Assembly: GCA_964016885.1 (NCBI GenBank)
Contig: OZ024759.1
Coordinates: 5,257,546 to 5,321,545 of the forward strand
Direction of reading: 5' to 3'
Length of the DNA: 64,000 nucleotides
Source: Eledone cirrhosa
Lineage: Eukaryota > Mollusca > Cephalopoda > Octopoda > Eledonidae
Made by a program: the position numbers and the translations under genes. The notes under the pieces were generated by a model that worked only from the letters and a program-made list of their open reading frames with translations, was not told the origin of the DNA and did not search any database. Positions 32,050 to 42,590 of this stretch are shown piece by piece (the first letter of the stretch is position 1; each line of letters opens with the position of its first letter).

Positions 32050-32696
32050 TGTTTACGCTCAAGAGACTAACCCCTTGGGAGAGGCTAAACGCAGGTCAGA
32101 GGTGTTTACGCCTGACAGAAAATAGGTCAGAGGATATATCCATCTTTATGACTTGTTTACGCTTGGCAAACTAATCCTTGGGAGACTAACCAAAGTTTAG
32201 AGGATATATCTATCCTTCTAAATTCTACTCTTATAAAGACAGGGATTGTTTACGCCAAAAACAGAAAACAAGTGGGATACAGACAAGACAAGACGTTTTA
32301 CAAGCTCTCGTCACGAAAAACCAGTCTATCACTTATTCTCACCTTCCTGGCTGATCGCTGACTCCTGCAATACAAATAAGTAAATATACTAATACGCCGC
32401 ACACACGCATTCATAGTGAGTCCAGCATTTGTACACGTATCATTCATTTCTGTTTACACGTATTATAATCGTATTCTGTGATATTTGAATTTACGTGGCT
32501 CGAAGAGCCACCAAATTATTGTATGAATATTTTGTGTCAATTATTTTATCATTCAATATTCAAATTGAATATTGTTGTAATAAAATAAACTTTGTAACAA
32601 CACTCCTGGTATTTTTCTTTACACCGAAACCACCATACCAACAGTTACATCCATCCATCCACTTGTCGTTACAACCACACATAATATTCCGTTACA
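32050..32696 (+). repeat. 3' LTR, full length
   Basis: This 647 bp LTR includes the region deleted in the 5' LTR, with an AATAAAATAAAC polyadenylation-like signal at about 32578. It differs from the 5' LTR by scattered substitutions and small indels (GGGAGAGGCTAAACGC versus GGGGGATGCTAAACAC), indicating an old insertion. 31700-32049 between integrase and LTR is non-coding and AT-rich. Confidence 0.85.
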
Positions 32697-32835
32697 CCTC
32701 CGTCTATATTTCAACCACTGGAACAACCTCACACAAGAAACAGTTGTCGCACCCTCAGTCAACATTTTAATGTCAAACATCGAAATAAATGTTATGAGTG
32801 TATATAGATAGATGTATATTGTGTGTGTATATATA

Positions 32836-33010
32836 CAGTAATCCCCCGCTATATTGCGGTTCACTTTTCGCGGTCCCGTTACATCGCGGATATTTCTTTG
32901 GAACGTATCTAATTTCCTATCGCGGTAATCCTCGCCACATCGCGGATTATTCGTTAGAACATATCTATTTTCTTATCGTGGTACGTCTGAGTAAAAAGTG
33001 TTTAAAATTT
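32836..33010 (+). mobile_element. Tigger/pogo-like DNA transposon end
   Basis: After TA the sequence reads CAGTAATCCCCCGCTATATT then GCGGTTCA, and repeats ATCGCGGAT-type text. This is the familiar terminus of Tc1/mariner-superfamily Tigger-like elements. The opposite terminus is not found, so this is a solo end or a truncated copy. Confidence 0.7.
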
Positions 33011-33194
33011 AAACTTATTAAATAAGTTTCGATGTTATTAAAGAGTATATCGTAAGGAAGGGACATCTTAAGGCTTTAATTATGAACAAATTTTTATATT
33101 TTCATTCCATTATTGTTTTACTGATTGTGTTTTGCTCTAATCTACTACAAACCCTTCATAGATTGGTCTCTCTGTAACATGGTTGTTTCTGGAA

Positions 33195-33395
33195 CGTATC
33201 ATGGCTTAGTGGTTAAAGCATTGGGCTTGCAATCTAAAGGTTGTGAGTTCGATTCTCGGACAGGGTGTTGTGTTGTGTCCTTGAGCAAGACACTTTATTT
33301 CACGTTACTCCAGTTTACTCAGCTGTAGAAATGAGTTGTGATGTCACTGGTGCCAAGCTATATCAGTCATAACCTTTCTCTTGGACATATATATA
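33195..33395 (+). mobile_element. tRNA-derived SINE with well-kept head
   Basis: A box TGGCTTAGTGGTTAAAGC and B box GGTTGTGAGTTCGATTC precede CCTTGAGCAAGACACTTTAT, and the body continues to CTCTTGGACA. It is the best preserved copy of the family also seen at 3636 and 36119. It could be mistaken for a tRNA gene, but there is no full cloverleaf. Confidence 0.82.
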
Positions 33396-33431
33396 GTGTA
33401 TATATACTGTACACAGTGTATATATATCTAT

Positions 33432-33680
33432 ATCATCATCACTGTTTTACGTCCCTTCTTCCATGGTAGTATGGGTTAGACAGGTTGTCCTGTTGTGGGC
33501 AGTGCCAGATAGGGTGACCTTGTCTTGCTCAGATGGGAACCGATTTAGGCTTGATTTCCACAGCTGGATGCCCTTCCTAACACCAACCTCACAGTGAGTG
33601 ATGGGTGTTTTTTTGTTGTGACACCTCCACGGCCACTTTACAGTGGGAGGGGGTGGGGCATATTGTCTATGTGCTTCAGC
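33432..33680 (+). repeat. Dispersed CATCATCA repeat
   Basis: ATCATCATCACTGTTTTACG, GGGTTAGACAGGTTGTCCTG, CTGGATGCCCTTCCTAACAC and CACGGCCACTTTACAGTGGG occur in order. It is closely related to the copy at 45010-45400, both ending in GGCATATTGTCTATRTGCTTCA. Confidence 0.82.
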
Positions 33681-33684
33681 TTGT

Positions 33685-34975
33685 ACCCAGGGGCTACAAC
33701 ACAACCTCCTCTGCTGCACACAGCATTTGATTCCTCTTATGTTCAGTCTCTCTCTCAATTTGTTAATGCTTTACCGTTCGCGTATATTACTATTACACGT
33801 CCATCGGAGCATGCAAGCTTCGTTTCTTTCTAATCTACGCAAGTCTTCTACAGACAGTGCCCAGGTCTCACTACCATGTAGCATTGCTGTTCGTATGCAC
33901 GTATCATACTGTCTGCCTTTCATTTTGAGGGAAAAGCCTTTTGCAGCTAGCAGTGGCAGTAGCTCCCTAAACTTCTTCAATCCTGTTACTGTACTTTCAG
34001 AACACCCACCTCCGCTGCTCCTTTCGCCACCTAGGTAGCAAAAGCTGTCTACTGTTTCTACAGATCTCTCCCAGAGTTTGGTGGTGCTTGTTTCTTTAGT
34101 TCTGCCATAGATTCAGCTATAAGTGTAAGATCATCCGCATATAGGAGTTCCTATGGGCATCAGGTCTTAAACTCCTCTGTTATAGCCTGCAATACTATTA
34201 TAAACAGAAGAAGGTTAAGAACAGAGCCCTGGTGGACACCGACCTGTATGCTAGATTCCTCGCTATAGTAATTGTTAACTCTAACTTTGCTGACTGCTCC
34301 CCTATACATGGCTTGTACAGCTTTCACAAGCCACTAATCTACTCTTAGTTTTCTAAGAGCCCACCAGATTATAGCACGGAGCACTCTGTTGAAGAATTTT
34401 TCCATATCGACAAGAGCCAGGTAGAGCGGCTTGCTTTTAGCTAGGTACTTTACCTGTAACTGCCTCACAAGGAAGAGAGCATCAGTGGTGCTTTTTCCTG
34501 GCACAAGCCCAAACTGCATCTCACCTAGTTTTACCCACTCCCTGATCAACTGTGCTATGACTCTTTCGATTACTTTCATGACCTGGTCCATCAGCTTTAT
34601 ATCTCTATAGTTTATTCTATCTAGTGCATCTACTTTACCCTTGTAGCAGTTGACGATGATGCTGCTGCACCAATCCTTTGGTATGACACCCTCTAGTATT
34701 ACCTGGTTAACAATATGTGTGGTTATTACTTTATCTACCCATTTGTCAGCTAATAGTATACCTACACCACCCATCCCATTGTCATTTCCCACCCAGAAAA
34801 ATTTATAGCACTAACTTTTGCCTACAAGGACTCTAGCGAACTCTCCTCTCCACCTAGTCTCTTGCACACAGCATACGTCAATATCCTTTCACTCTAGCAT
34901 GTCTATAATTTCTCCTTCCCTTCCTTTCATTGTGCTTATGTTGATGCTGCCAACTCAGAGTTTTGAACATTTGCC
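33685..34975 (-). pseudogene. RTE-like LINE with internal deletion, minus strand
   Basis: Reading on the minus strand, an endonuclease start (about 34960-34740) reaches GILLADKWVDKVITTHI and passes straight into reverse transcriptase text VNQVILEGVIPKDW. In the copy at 24.7-27.7 kb these two points are about 1.2 kb apart. It continues with NYRDIKLMDQVMKVIERVIA, QFGLVPGKSTTDALF and a degraded YADD region near 34130, then the tail KKFRELLPLLAAKGFSLKM (33980-33915). Stops and frame changes are frequent. It is dead but informative about the family. Confidence 0.82.
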
Positions 34976-35156
34976 ATCATTTGTGGGAAAAGGTGAATTT
35001 TTGCAGGGGAGTGTGTATGCTTCCTGTCTCTGAATTAAAGCTTTGCATGGGTGCTTGGTAACTCGCAGATTCATATTCATTTATTTATTCGGGGTTGTTC
35101 CATTTATCCTTCGCTCCTCCATACATAACGGTGAACAAGAATTCTTTGGTGCAGGG

Positions 35157-35555
35157 CTAGAAGGACAGTAGTAGTAATGGCAGAGTTTGTTGGGGCTGGT
35201 AAGGGCTAGAAGGACAGTAGTAGTAATGGCAGTGTTTGTTGGGGCTGGTAAGGGCTAGAAGGACAGTAGTAGTAATGACAGAGTTTGTTGGGGCTGGTAA
35301 GGGCTAGAAGGACAGTAGTAGTAATGACAGAGTTTGTTGGGGCTGGTAAGGGCTAGAAGGACAGTAGTAGTAATGGCAGAGTTTGTTGGGGCTGGTAACG
35401 GCTAGAAGCACAGTAGTAGTAATGACAGAGTTTGTTGGGAGCTGGTAACGGCTAGAAGGACAGTAGTAGTAATGGCAGAGTTTGTTGGGGCTGGTAACGG
35501 CTAGAAGGACAGTAGTAGTAATGGCAGAGTTTGTTGGGGCTGGTAATGGGTAAGG
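35157..35555. repeat. 49 bp minisatellite, about eight copies
   Basis: The unit is CTAGAAGGACAGTAGTAGTA, ATGGCAGAGTTTGTTGGGGC and TGGTAAGGG. Copies differ by a few substitutions (TGGCAGTG, AATGACAG, GGTAACGG). On the minus strand it gives short peptide-like repeats, without any gene context. 35556-35950 is unassigned unique sequence. Confidence 0.92.
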
Positions 35556-35954
35556 ACATGTTGCTGTGGTTTGATTGGTCAAATAGCCAATGGTAGTGAG
35601 TGGGAAATTGTGAGATAGGTAGCCATCATGACATATATCATCACAGGAGATTCGGGGGAAATAAGCAGATATAAGTAGGCTTATTAGACAAGGCAAGTAT
35701 GCAAGAATTTCGAAGATTGTCACCTAGCTTTGAGAGAAAGGAGAGGTAATTGCAGGGGTTAGGGATGAGTTTGTAGAGAAAGACACAATGTCCAACATAG
35801 TTTATATCAAAAACAAGGTCGAAGTATATACATTGTGGAAACAAGTCAATGATAATAATAATAATAATGTAAACAGAACATTTTGAAATTGGGGAAGAGA
35901 GATAGCTGTAGAATAGAAATAATCTATGAAAGTCTGGGATATAAGTTATATATA

Positions 35955-36310
35955 TATGTTGTGATGTCACTTGTGCCAAGCTGTATCAGCCATTGCCTTT
36001 CCCTTGGACAACATATATAGCGTATAATATATATTGTACACATCGTATATATACTATATATATTGTGTATATATACTGTAGACAGTGTATATATGATATA
36101 TATATAGTATATATATATGTAGTGATGTAACTGGTACCAAGCTGTATCAGCCATTACCTTTCCCTTGGACAACATCGGTGGCGTGGAGAGGGTAGACTGG
36201 TATACTTGGGTGACTGCTGGTCTTCCTCAAACAACTGGACTTGTGCCTCAGAAGGGAACTTTCTAGTTGCAAATCACATGGTCATTCTTGACCGACAGAG
36301 GTCTTCGATA
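35955..36310 (+). mobile_element. SINE body interrupted or duplicated around an AT repeat
   Basis: GTTGTGATGTCACTTGTGCC to CCCTTGGACAAC occurs at about 35958-36012. It recurs as GTAGTGATGTAACTGGTACC at 36119-36175, followed by the rest of the body to TTCTTGACCGACAG. Between them are 100 bp of TATATA-type repeat. This may be replication slippage within the SINE. Confidence 0.7.
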
Positions 36311-36379
36311 TGTTAGGTGTGTATATATAGATGTGTATTGATGTCCATGTGGGAGTCATTGATACCAATGCTAGGGATG

Positions 36380-37975
36380 GCTGGTCTTCTATATTACTGT
36401 ATAACACCAAAGATCTCGATCCTGTGTCATTGTCTTAGAGAAGTGCAATTGTGTGAGGTCAGCTGTTATCACCTCATCCCAGGTCTTCCTACTTCATATC
36501 TTCCATCAATTGTGTGAGGTCAGCTTTTATCACCTCATCCCAGGTCTTCCTACTCCATAGCTTCCATCAATTGTGTCAGGTCAGCTATTATCACCTCATC
36601 CTAGGTCTTCCTACTTCATAGCTTCCATCAATTGTGTGAGGTCAGCTTTTATCACCTCATCCCAGGTCTTCCTACTTCATAGCTTCCATCAATTGTGTCA
36701 GGTCAGCTGTTATCAACCCATCCCAGGTCTTCCTTCTCTATAGCTTCCATCAATTGTGTCAGGTCAGCTTTTATCACCTCATCCCAGGTCTTCCTACTTC
36801 ATAGCTTCCATCAATTGTGTCAGGTCAGCTTTTATCACCTCATCCCAGGTCTTCCTACTTCATAGCTTCCATCAATTGTGTCAGGTCAGCTATTATCACC
36901 TCATCCCAGGTCTTCCTACTTCATAGCTTCCATCAATTGTGTCAGGTCAGCTTTTATCACCTCATCCCAGGTCTTCCTACTTCATAGCTTCCATCAATTG
37001 TGTCAGGTCAGCTTTTATCACCTCATCCCAGGTCTTCCTACTTCATAGCTTCCATCAATTGTGTCAGGTCAGCTTTTATCACCTCATCCCAGGTCTCCCT
37101 ACTTCATAGCTTCCATCAATTGTGTCAGGTCAGCTTTTATCACCTCATCCCAGGTCTTCCTACTTCATAGCTTCCATCAATTGTGTCAGGTCAGCTATTA
37201 TCACCTCATCCCAGGTCTTCCTACTTCGTAGCTTCCATCAATTGTGTCAGGTCAGCTTTTATCACCTCATCCCTATTCTTCCTACTTCATAGCTTCCATC
37301 AATTGTGTAAGGTCAGCTTTTATCACCTCATCCCAGGTCTTCCTACTTCATAGCTTCCATCAATTGTGTCAGGTCAGCTTTTATCACCTCATCCCAGGTC
37401 TTCCTACTCTATAGCTTCCATCAATTGTGTAAAGTCAGCTTTTATCACCTCATCCCAGGTCTTCCTACTTCATAGCTTCCATCAATTGTGTGAAGTCAGC
37501 TTTTATCACCTCAGACTAGGTCTTCGTACTCTATAGCTTCCATCAATTGTGTCAGGTCAGCTTTTATCACCTCAAACTAGGTCTTCCTACTCCATAGCTT
37601 CCATCAATTGTGTGAGGTCAGCTTTTATCACCTCAAACCAGGTCTTTTTACTCCATAGGTTCCATCAATTGTGTCAGGTCAGCTATTATCACCTCATCCC
37701 AGGTCTTCCTACTTCATAGCTTCCATCAATTGTGTCAGGTCAGCTATTATCACCTCATCCCAGGTCTTCCTACTTCATAGCTTCCATCAATTGTGTCAGG
37801 TCAGCTTTTATCACCTCATCCCAGGTCTTCCTACTTCATAGCTTCCATCAATTGTGTCAGGTCAGCTATTATCACCTCATCCCAGGTCTTCCTACTTCAT
37901 AGCTTCCATCAATTGTGTCAGGTCAGCTATTATCACCTCATCCCAGGTCTTCCTACTTCATAGCTTCCATCAATT
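36380..37975. repeat. 61 bp satellite from RTE-like LINE coding sequence, about 25 copies
   Basis: The unit is TTCCATCAATTGTGTCAGGT, CAGCTTTTATCACCTCATCC, CAGGTCTTCCTACTTCATAG and C. On the minus strand one frame reads RKTWDEVIKADLTQLME, matching the LINE tail (GRSRKTWAEVVRADL at 19.7 kb; RKTWDDLINSDL at 27.5 kb). Left of the array, 36385-36450 continues that LINE on the minus strand as DLTQLHFSKTMTQDRDLWCY, so the array grew from a LINE copy in place. The 61 bp unit length shifts frame each copy, so the array cannot encode a protein. Confidence 0.93.
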
Positions 37976-38072
37976 TTATAAAATGCTTGAAAACAACTTA
38001 GAAAAAATGTTACTCAAAATCAAAATTTAATCCCAAAGAGAGGAAATTGGAACATTATCCACTGAAAGTTGC

Positions 38073-38287
38073 TTAACCCTTTAGTGTCCAAACCAGCCAA
38101 AACTGGCCAGAATTCTCTACCTCTTTCTGTTGAAACTGGCTGTAACTGGTCGCTCAGACTGATGTTAAGGTATTGTTCTCAAAATAAATACTTTCAAAAT
38201 CTGATAGATTCAATATTATGTGAGATAAAGCCTTTACCATGAAAATATAATAGTATATATAAAATAATGTGAATGCTAAAGGGTTAA
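38073..38287 (+). mobile_element. Short MITE, single unit
   Basis: It runs from TTAA (38073) with CCCTTTAGTGTCCAAACCAG to AATGCTAAAGGG and TTAA (38284-38287). It contains one copy of the region that is amplified elsewhere (TGTGAGATAAAGCCTTTACC). Its right TTAA is also the left TTAA of the next copy. Confidence 0.88.
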
Positions 38288-38549
38288 CCCTTTAACATTT
38301 AAACCGGCAATAACTGGCCAGAGTTCTGTCCCCTTTTTCTTTTTAAACCACTCGTAACTGGCCACTCATACTGATGTTAAAGTATTGTTCTCAATATAAA
38401 TAATATCAGATTCGATATTATGTGAGGTAAAGACTTTACCATGGAAATATAATAGTATATATAGAGTAATGTAAATGTTATGTGAGATAAAGACATTACC
38501 ATGGAAATATAATAGTATATATAGAATAATGTAAATGTTAAAGGCTTAA
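38284..38549 (+). mobile_element. Short MITE with a two-unit internal duplication
   Basis: From TTAA and CCCTTTAACATTTAAACC, the element contains the unit TGTGAGGTAAAGACTTTACC to AATGTAAATG twice in tandem. It ends with GTTAAAGGCTTAA (one base off the usual CTAAAGGG). This is the smallest amplified state of the array seen in the window. Confidence 0.85.
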
Positions 38550-38754
38550 ACCCTGAAGAAAGGACTTTTAGGTCCCGAAATATTGGACAGATAAAAGAAC
38601 AACAACAAAAAAACAAAACAAAGATTACCAGGTAACTTTTACTTTTCCTTACCTCATCTTATTGTCCATTTTGCATTGTTTAGCCTTCTATCTCTTTCAA
38701 CGTTATATTTTATATAGAATGCTTCAAACAAACTACAACATTTAATTATATATC

Positions 38755-39250
38755 ATCATCATCATCTTCAATTAACGTCCATCTTCCACACTAGCATGTG
38801 TTAGACGGGTCCCATTTAGAGGCAAGTGTGGGCTGGATGCTTTTTTGCTGTCTTCTACACGTCCAGTGTGGGTGAGATATATATATATGTGTATGTATAT
38901 ATCATCACCATTTAGCGTCCATTTTTCCATTCTTGCATGGGTTAGACGGGTCATTCACACCAGGAGGCAAGTCTGGCCAGGGTTGGCCATGTGTCGCACC
39001 TTGCTCAGGTGAGGTCTGTAAATTTGGTGGGGTATTTTACAGCTGGATTCCCTTCCTAACATCAACCATGTTTACAGTGTGGAACTGGATGGCTCTGTTA
39101 TGAGGAGGGACAGGCCAGTTGGCTGCACTGAACTCATCTCACAGTGGAACTATAATTTTGGGGGGCCTGGTACTGGGTGGCACCATTGAGGAGGGGGTAG
39201 CCAGTCAGCTGCTCCAAACTCATCTCACGAGGTTACCACAGTTTTGGGGC
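38755..39250 (+). repeat. Two partial dispersed repeats
   Basis: 38755-38880 starts CATCATCATCATCTTCAATT and 38898-39250 starts ATCATCACCATTTAGCGTCC. Both have the GGGTTAGACGGGTC block, and the second has GCTGGATTCCCTTCCTAACA followed by unfamiliar text with CAGTCAGCTGCTCCAAACTC. Confidence 0.75.
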
Positions 39251-39471
39251 CCTGTACTAGGGGCTATAGTGATGGTGTAGCTAGTTTATATGAATAAGTA
39301 AATCTGACGCAGGTATATTTCTACAGTTTACCAATGTACCGTACTTACTGGCGCCAATGACGACCAATTTTTGAAAAAAAATAATAATCAACCTTCGGCC
39401 TCCAGGACATATGGTAGATATTTTGGACTTATATTAGGGAAAAAGTAATGTCTTTGATGCTAGGAAATATG

Positions 39472-39790
39472 GTGAAAATTTAAAATTTCCACTGTTAAAT
39501 CTATCCCTGCATTTTAAGTATTCTCTATTATCTCATACTGTTACTTTCTTATAAGTCCTATAAGAATGCAATTTTTGCTAAACTGCCATAGAGCAGACCT
39601 CTGAAGTGATAGAAGGATATAATTTATAGAGCATGCTGGAATACCACTGCTTACATTGGAGAGAATTTCTCTGGACAGAATGTTGATATCTACAGTTTAC
39701 CAATATAGAAATATAACATTTCCACTGTTAAATCTATCTCTGCTTCTAAAGTATTCTCTATTATCTCATACTGTTTCTTTCTTATTTCAG
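39472..39790. repeat. Duplicated pre-splice-site segment
   Basis: TTTCCACTGTTAAATCTATC through CTCATACTGTT(A/T)CTTTCTTAT occurs at about 39483-39552 and again at about 39719-39785. Only the second copy ends in a usable acceptor (TCTTATTTCAG at about 39789). It lies upstream of the zinc-finger pseudogene, so it may mark the old intron end. Confidence 0.65.
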
Positions 39791-40138
39791 AATATCAGAT
39801 GACATTGGGATAAATTATTATTTTCAATCTTGGATACATCATCTCTATTTATCATCATTTGAAGACTAAAACCTTCTAAACAGAACTTATATAACACTGT
39901 TTATATAAATCTATAGTTCAATTACTGTGAAATATTTCCTCAAAACTGAGTTTATTTTCTTCACTATAAGATGGTTTTGTATTTTAACTAAACTTGGATG
40001 AAACAGAAGTTTGTATTATCTTCAGATATTAACTGAAATCACAGTTGAGGGAAATATAGAAGAATATTTTATAAGAAATATAATATAAAAAATATTACAA
40101 GAAAAACATCTGTATATTCTGTTGAAGAAGAAATCATT

Positions 40139-40857
40139 ATGCCAAATAAATTGACAAAGAAGATTAAATGTGTAACACAATCTAAAGTGTTTAGTATTGC
40201 TGGTGAGATGACAAAGGTTAGAGAAGAGAAGCCATATCACTGTGATATCTGTGATAAATCATTCTCTCAAAGTGGTACCTTAACTACTCACAAACGTATA
40301 CATACAGGAGACAAGCCATATCACTGTGATATCTGTGGTATATCATTCTCTGGGAAAAGTAGCCTAACTACTCACAAATGTATACATGCAGAAGAGAAAT
40401 CATAATGCATTGACATCAGTGATAAATCCTTCTCTCAAATTTGTGAATTAATGAGAATACAAATACATATCATTGTAACATCTTAGGGAAATCCTTCTCT
40501 TTGAATGTTACATTAACTATACACACACATATACATACAGCTGGGAAGCCATATCACTTTGATATATTTGGTACATCATTCTCTAAATGTTGTGGCTTCA
40601 CTAGACACCAACATCTACAGGAGAGGAACCATATCACTGTGATGTCTGTGATAAATCCTTCTCTAAATGTTGTGGTTTCACTAGACACCAACATATACAT
40701 ACAGGAGAGGAACCATATCACTGTGATGTCTGTGATAAATCCTTCTCTAAATGTTGTGGTTTAATTAGACACTAACATATACAGGAGAGGAACTATATCA
40801 CTGTGATGTCTGTGGTACATCTTTCTCTTATAAAGATTACTTAATGCAACACAATTA
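40139..40857 (+). pseudogene. C2H2 zinc-finger gene, degraded
   Basis: The ATG at 40139 opens a frame with two good fingers, [23 protein letters not shown] and [23 protein letters not shown], joined by a TGDKP linker. A TAA at 40403-40405 then stops the frame. Beyond it are at least four weaker fingers: one lost to substitutions, one lacking its second cysteine (CNILGKSFS), one with F-D-I-F in place of both cysteines, and good CDVCDKSFSKCC repeats out of frame. Such proteins bind DNA, and cephalopod genomes hold very many of them. It is inactive, or at most a two-finger protein. A splice acceptor lies about 350 bp upstream (39790). Confidence 0.85.
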
Positions 40858-40879
40858 GATAAAAACCATGTCACTCACC

Positions 40880-41340
40880 TAAAATAGTGCCATCAATGTT
40901 GTTAATATTTTGAATAAACCTGTTTTACTAAGAAATTCTCCTTTCATTTTATGTCTGTATAAACACAGTCTTCTCTCTTACACACCACTTCAGCTCACTC
41001 TTAAACCCAGCTTCTTCTTCAACTTGTCCAAGCTCTCCCTTTCTCTCACACTTACACAACATATCCTACAAAGCATGGTTGTTTCATATCTCTCCAGTCT
41101 ACATAACCTCTGCAGTCACAGCCCTTATTTCGTTACCATGCATCATTGCATATCACCCACATGTGTCATACAGTTGTCCTTTTGTACAGAGAGAGAGAAA
41201 CTTTTTGTGGTCAACTGTTGCAGTAGCTCTCTAAACTTTTTCCATCCTATCCTTATTCTAGCTATACAACTTTCAGAGCAGCCCCCTCCACTTCTAATTA
41301 ACTCACCTAGATTGCAAAATATATTTGTCAGCATACTTTA
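40880..41340 (-). pseudogene. RTE-like LINE tail fragment, minus strand
   Basis: The minus strand gives GELIRSGGGCSESCIARIRI then GWKKFRELLQQLTTKSFSL, equal to the region after the finger in the 24.7-27.7 kb copy (DEINSGGGCSESTVARVRTG). Stops follow. It is a short dead fragment facing the next one. Confidence 0.78.
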
Positions 41341-41393
41341 TGAAGGGTCTGTTTGGAAGTGCCTCGCCTAATAAACAATGGTGCCATAACTGG

Positions 41394-42210
41394 ACTCAGA
41401 AACCAATGGTCACACATACATGGTAAGTTAGCTAAGAACGTAGGTTTTACATTGGTTCACTGCGCTGGAGAAGTAAGCAGCAATCACGTTTAGGAGACAA
41501 GCTCTATCAAATATTTAAAGGGTTCCATAGAAGCAGTTGACAGTTTCTGTTACCTGGGGTATCAAATAAGCAGTGGAGGTAGGTGTTCTGAAAGTACAGT
41601 AACAAGAGTAAGAACAAGATGGCAGAGGTTTAGGGTGTTACTACTGCTGCTAGCTACAAAAGGTTGTTTCACCAAATTGATGTGTGCATATAAACAGCAA
41701 TGCTGCATTGCAGTGAGGACCCCAGAAGATTGGATAGAAATGAAGCTTGAATTCTCCGATGGATGTGTAATATTAATATACATGAAGGGGAAAGTGTTAA
41801 TAACCTGAGAGAGAACCTGGGCATGAGAGGGAAAAGATACAGTATGCAGGAGAGGAGATTGCTGTGGTATGGACATGTGATGTGTATGAAGGTAGAGATG
41901 CTGTATAAAAGGTTGACCACTTGAAATTGATGGAAGAGGAAGACCTAGGAATGCTTGGGATGTGGAGGTAAAAACTGACCTGACACCATTGTACCTCTCA
42001 AAGGTGATGACACAGGATTGAAATCTCTGGCGTTATACAGTACTGCAGGAGACCTGCATTCCCATGTGCACGGGTTGACACAACATTTAGTGGTTTGAAG
42101 TATGCTCCAATTTTCCTCCCCTTCACATCTTAACACTCCACCCCCTTACCAGCTAAGTACACCACCCTGACCTACCTCTCCAATCCCCACTCTACATACA
42201 CACAACCCCA
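41394..42210 (+). pseudogene. RTE-like LINE tail fragment, plus strand
   Basis: It contains a faint finger remnant, then DSFCYLGYQISSGGRCSEST, VTRVRTRWQRFRVLLLL, ATKG, and after stops the tail RGRPRNAWDVEVKTDL with LWRYTV. The C-rich 3' tail (42100-42200) resembles that at 27720-27780. It lies head to head with the fragment at 40880-41340. Confidence 0.8.
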
Positions 42211-42229
42211 CCCCCACTTTCACATCTGA

Positions 42230-42590
42230 TACACCTCTCTTGACCAACCCATGTATACAAGTAAGGAAAGCTTAACATTATCTCCTCCAATGCTGCTGAA
42301 ATGGCTAAAAGCCCTCAGGCAACCCTGTAAGGTGGTCATGCAAGTGTCATGACAAAAGAGCACCAAGTCCTCTCTGTTAGGTAACATGACAAAAGAACAC
42401 CTAACCCTCCCTGCAAGGTAGTCATGCTGATGACATGACAAATAAGCACCCAGTCCACCCTGTGAGGTAGACATGACAGAAGGCCCCTAGCCCACTCTGT
42501 AAAGTAGTCATGCTAGTGGCAAGACTGAAGGGACCCGAAGCACCCTTCAAAGTGATCAAATTGGTGACATGACTTGACACCATTTTTTAG
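42230..42590. repeat. Degenerate CATGACAAAAGAGCACC repeats
   Basis: About five irregular copies of a 45-60 bp motif containing TCATGACAAAAGAGCACC, CAAGTCC and GTAAGGTAGTCATGC are present. Similarity between copies is moderate. No coding potential is seen. Confidence 0.6.

Larger units (their letters stand above)
28591..32696 (+). mobile_element. CsRn1-like Ty3/gypsy LTR retrotransposon (decayed)
   Basis: LTRs at 28591-28926 and 32050-32696 both start TGTTTACGCTCAAGAGACTA and end ATTCCGTTACA. A primer-binding site TGGTGACCCCG lies at 28929-28939, two bases after the 5' LTR; CsRn1-group elements are primed by tRNA-Trp through such a site. The internal region holds a gag stub followed by reverse transcriptase, RNase H and integrase. 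The 5' LTR has lost about 310 bp. No matching 5 bp target duplication is seen (TAAGT versus CCTCC). Confidence 0.88.

Noticed and set aside
33205..33265. Possible tRNA gene from clear A and B boxes
   Set aside because: The sequence continues into a known SINE body and has no full cloverleaf; the same head recurs at 3640 and, degraded, at 18310.
36446..37975. CRISPR-like regular repeats
   Set aside because: The 61 bp units are contiguous, with no unique spacers between them, and the window is eukaryotic.
38553..38600. A third hammerhead-like motif (CTGAAGA, GGAC/GTCC hairpin, GAAA)
   Set aside because: CTGANGA allows this core, but the base of stem II does not pair and no stem I partner is present around it.
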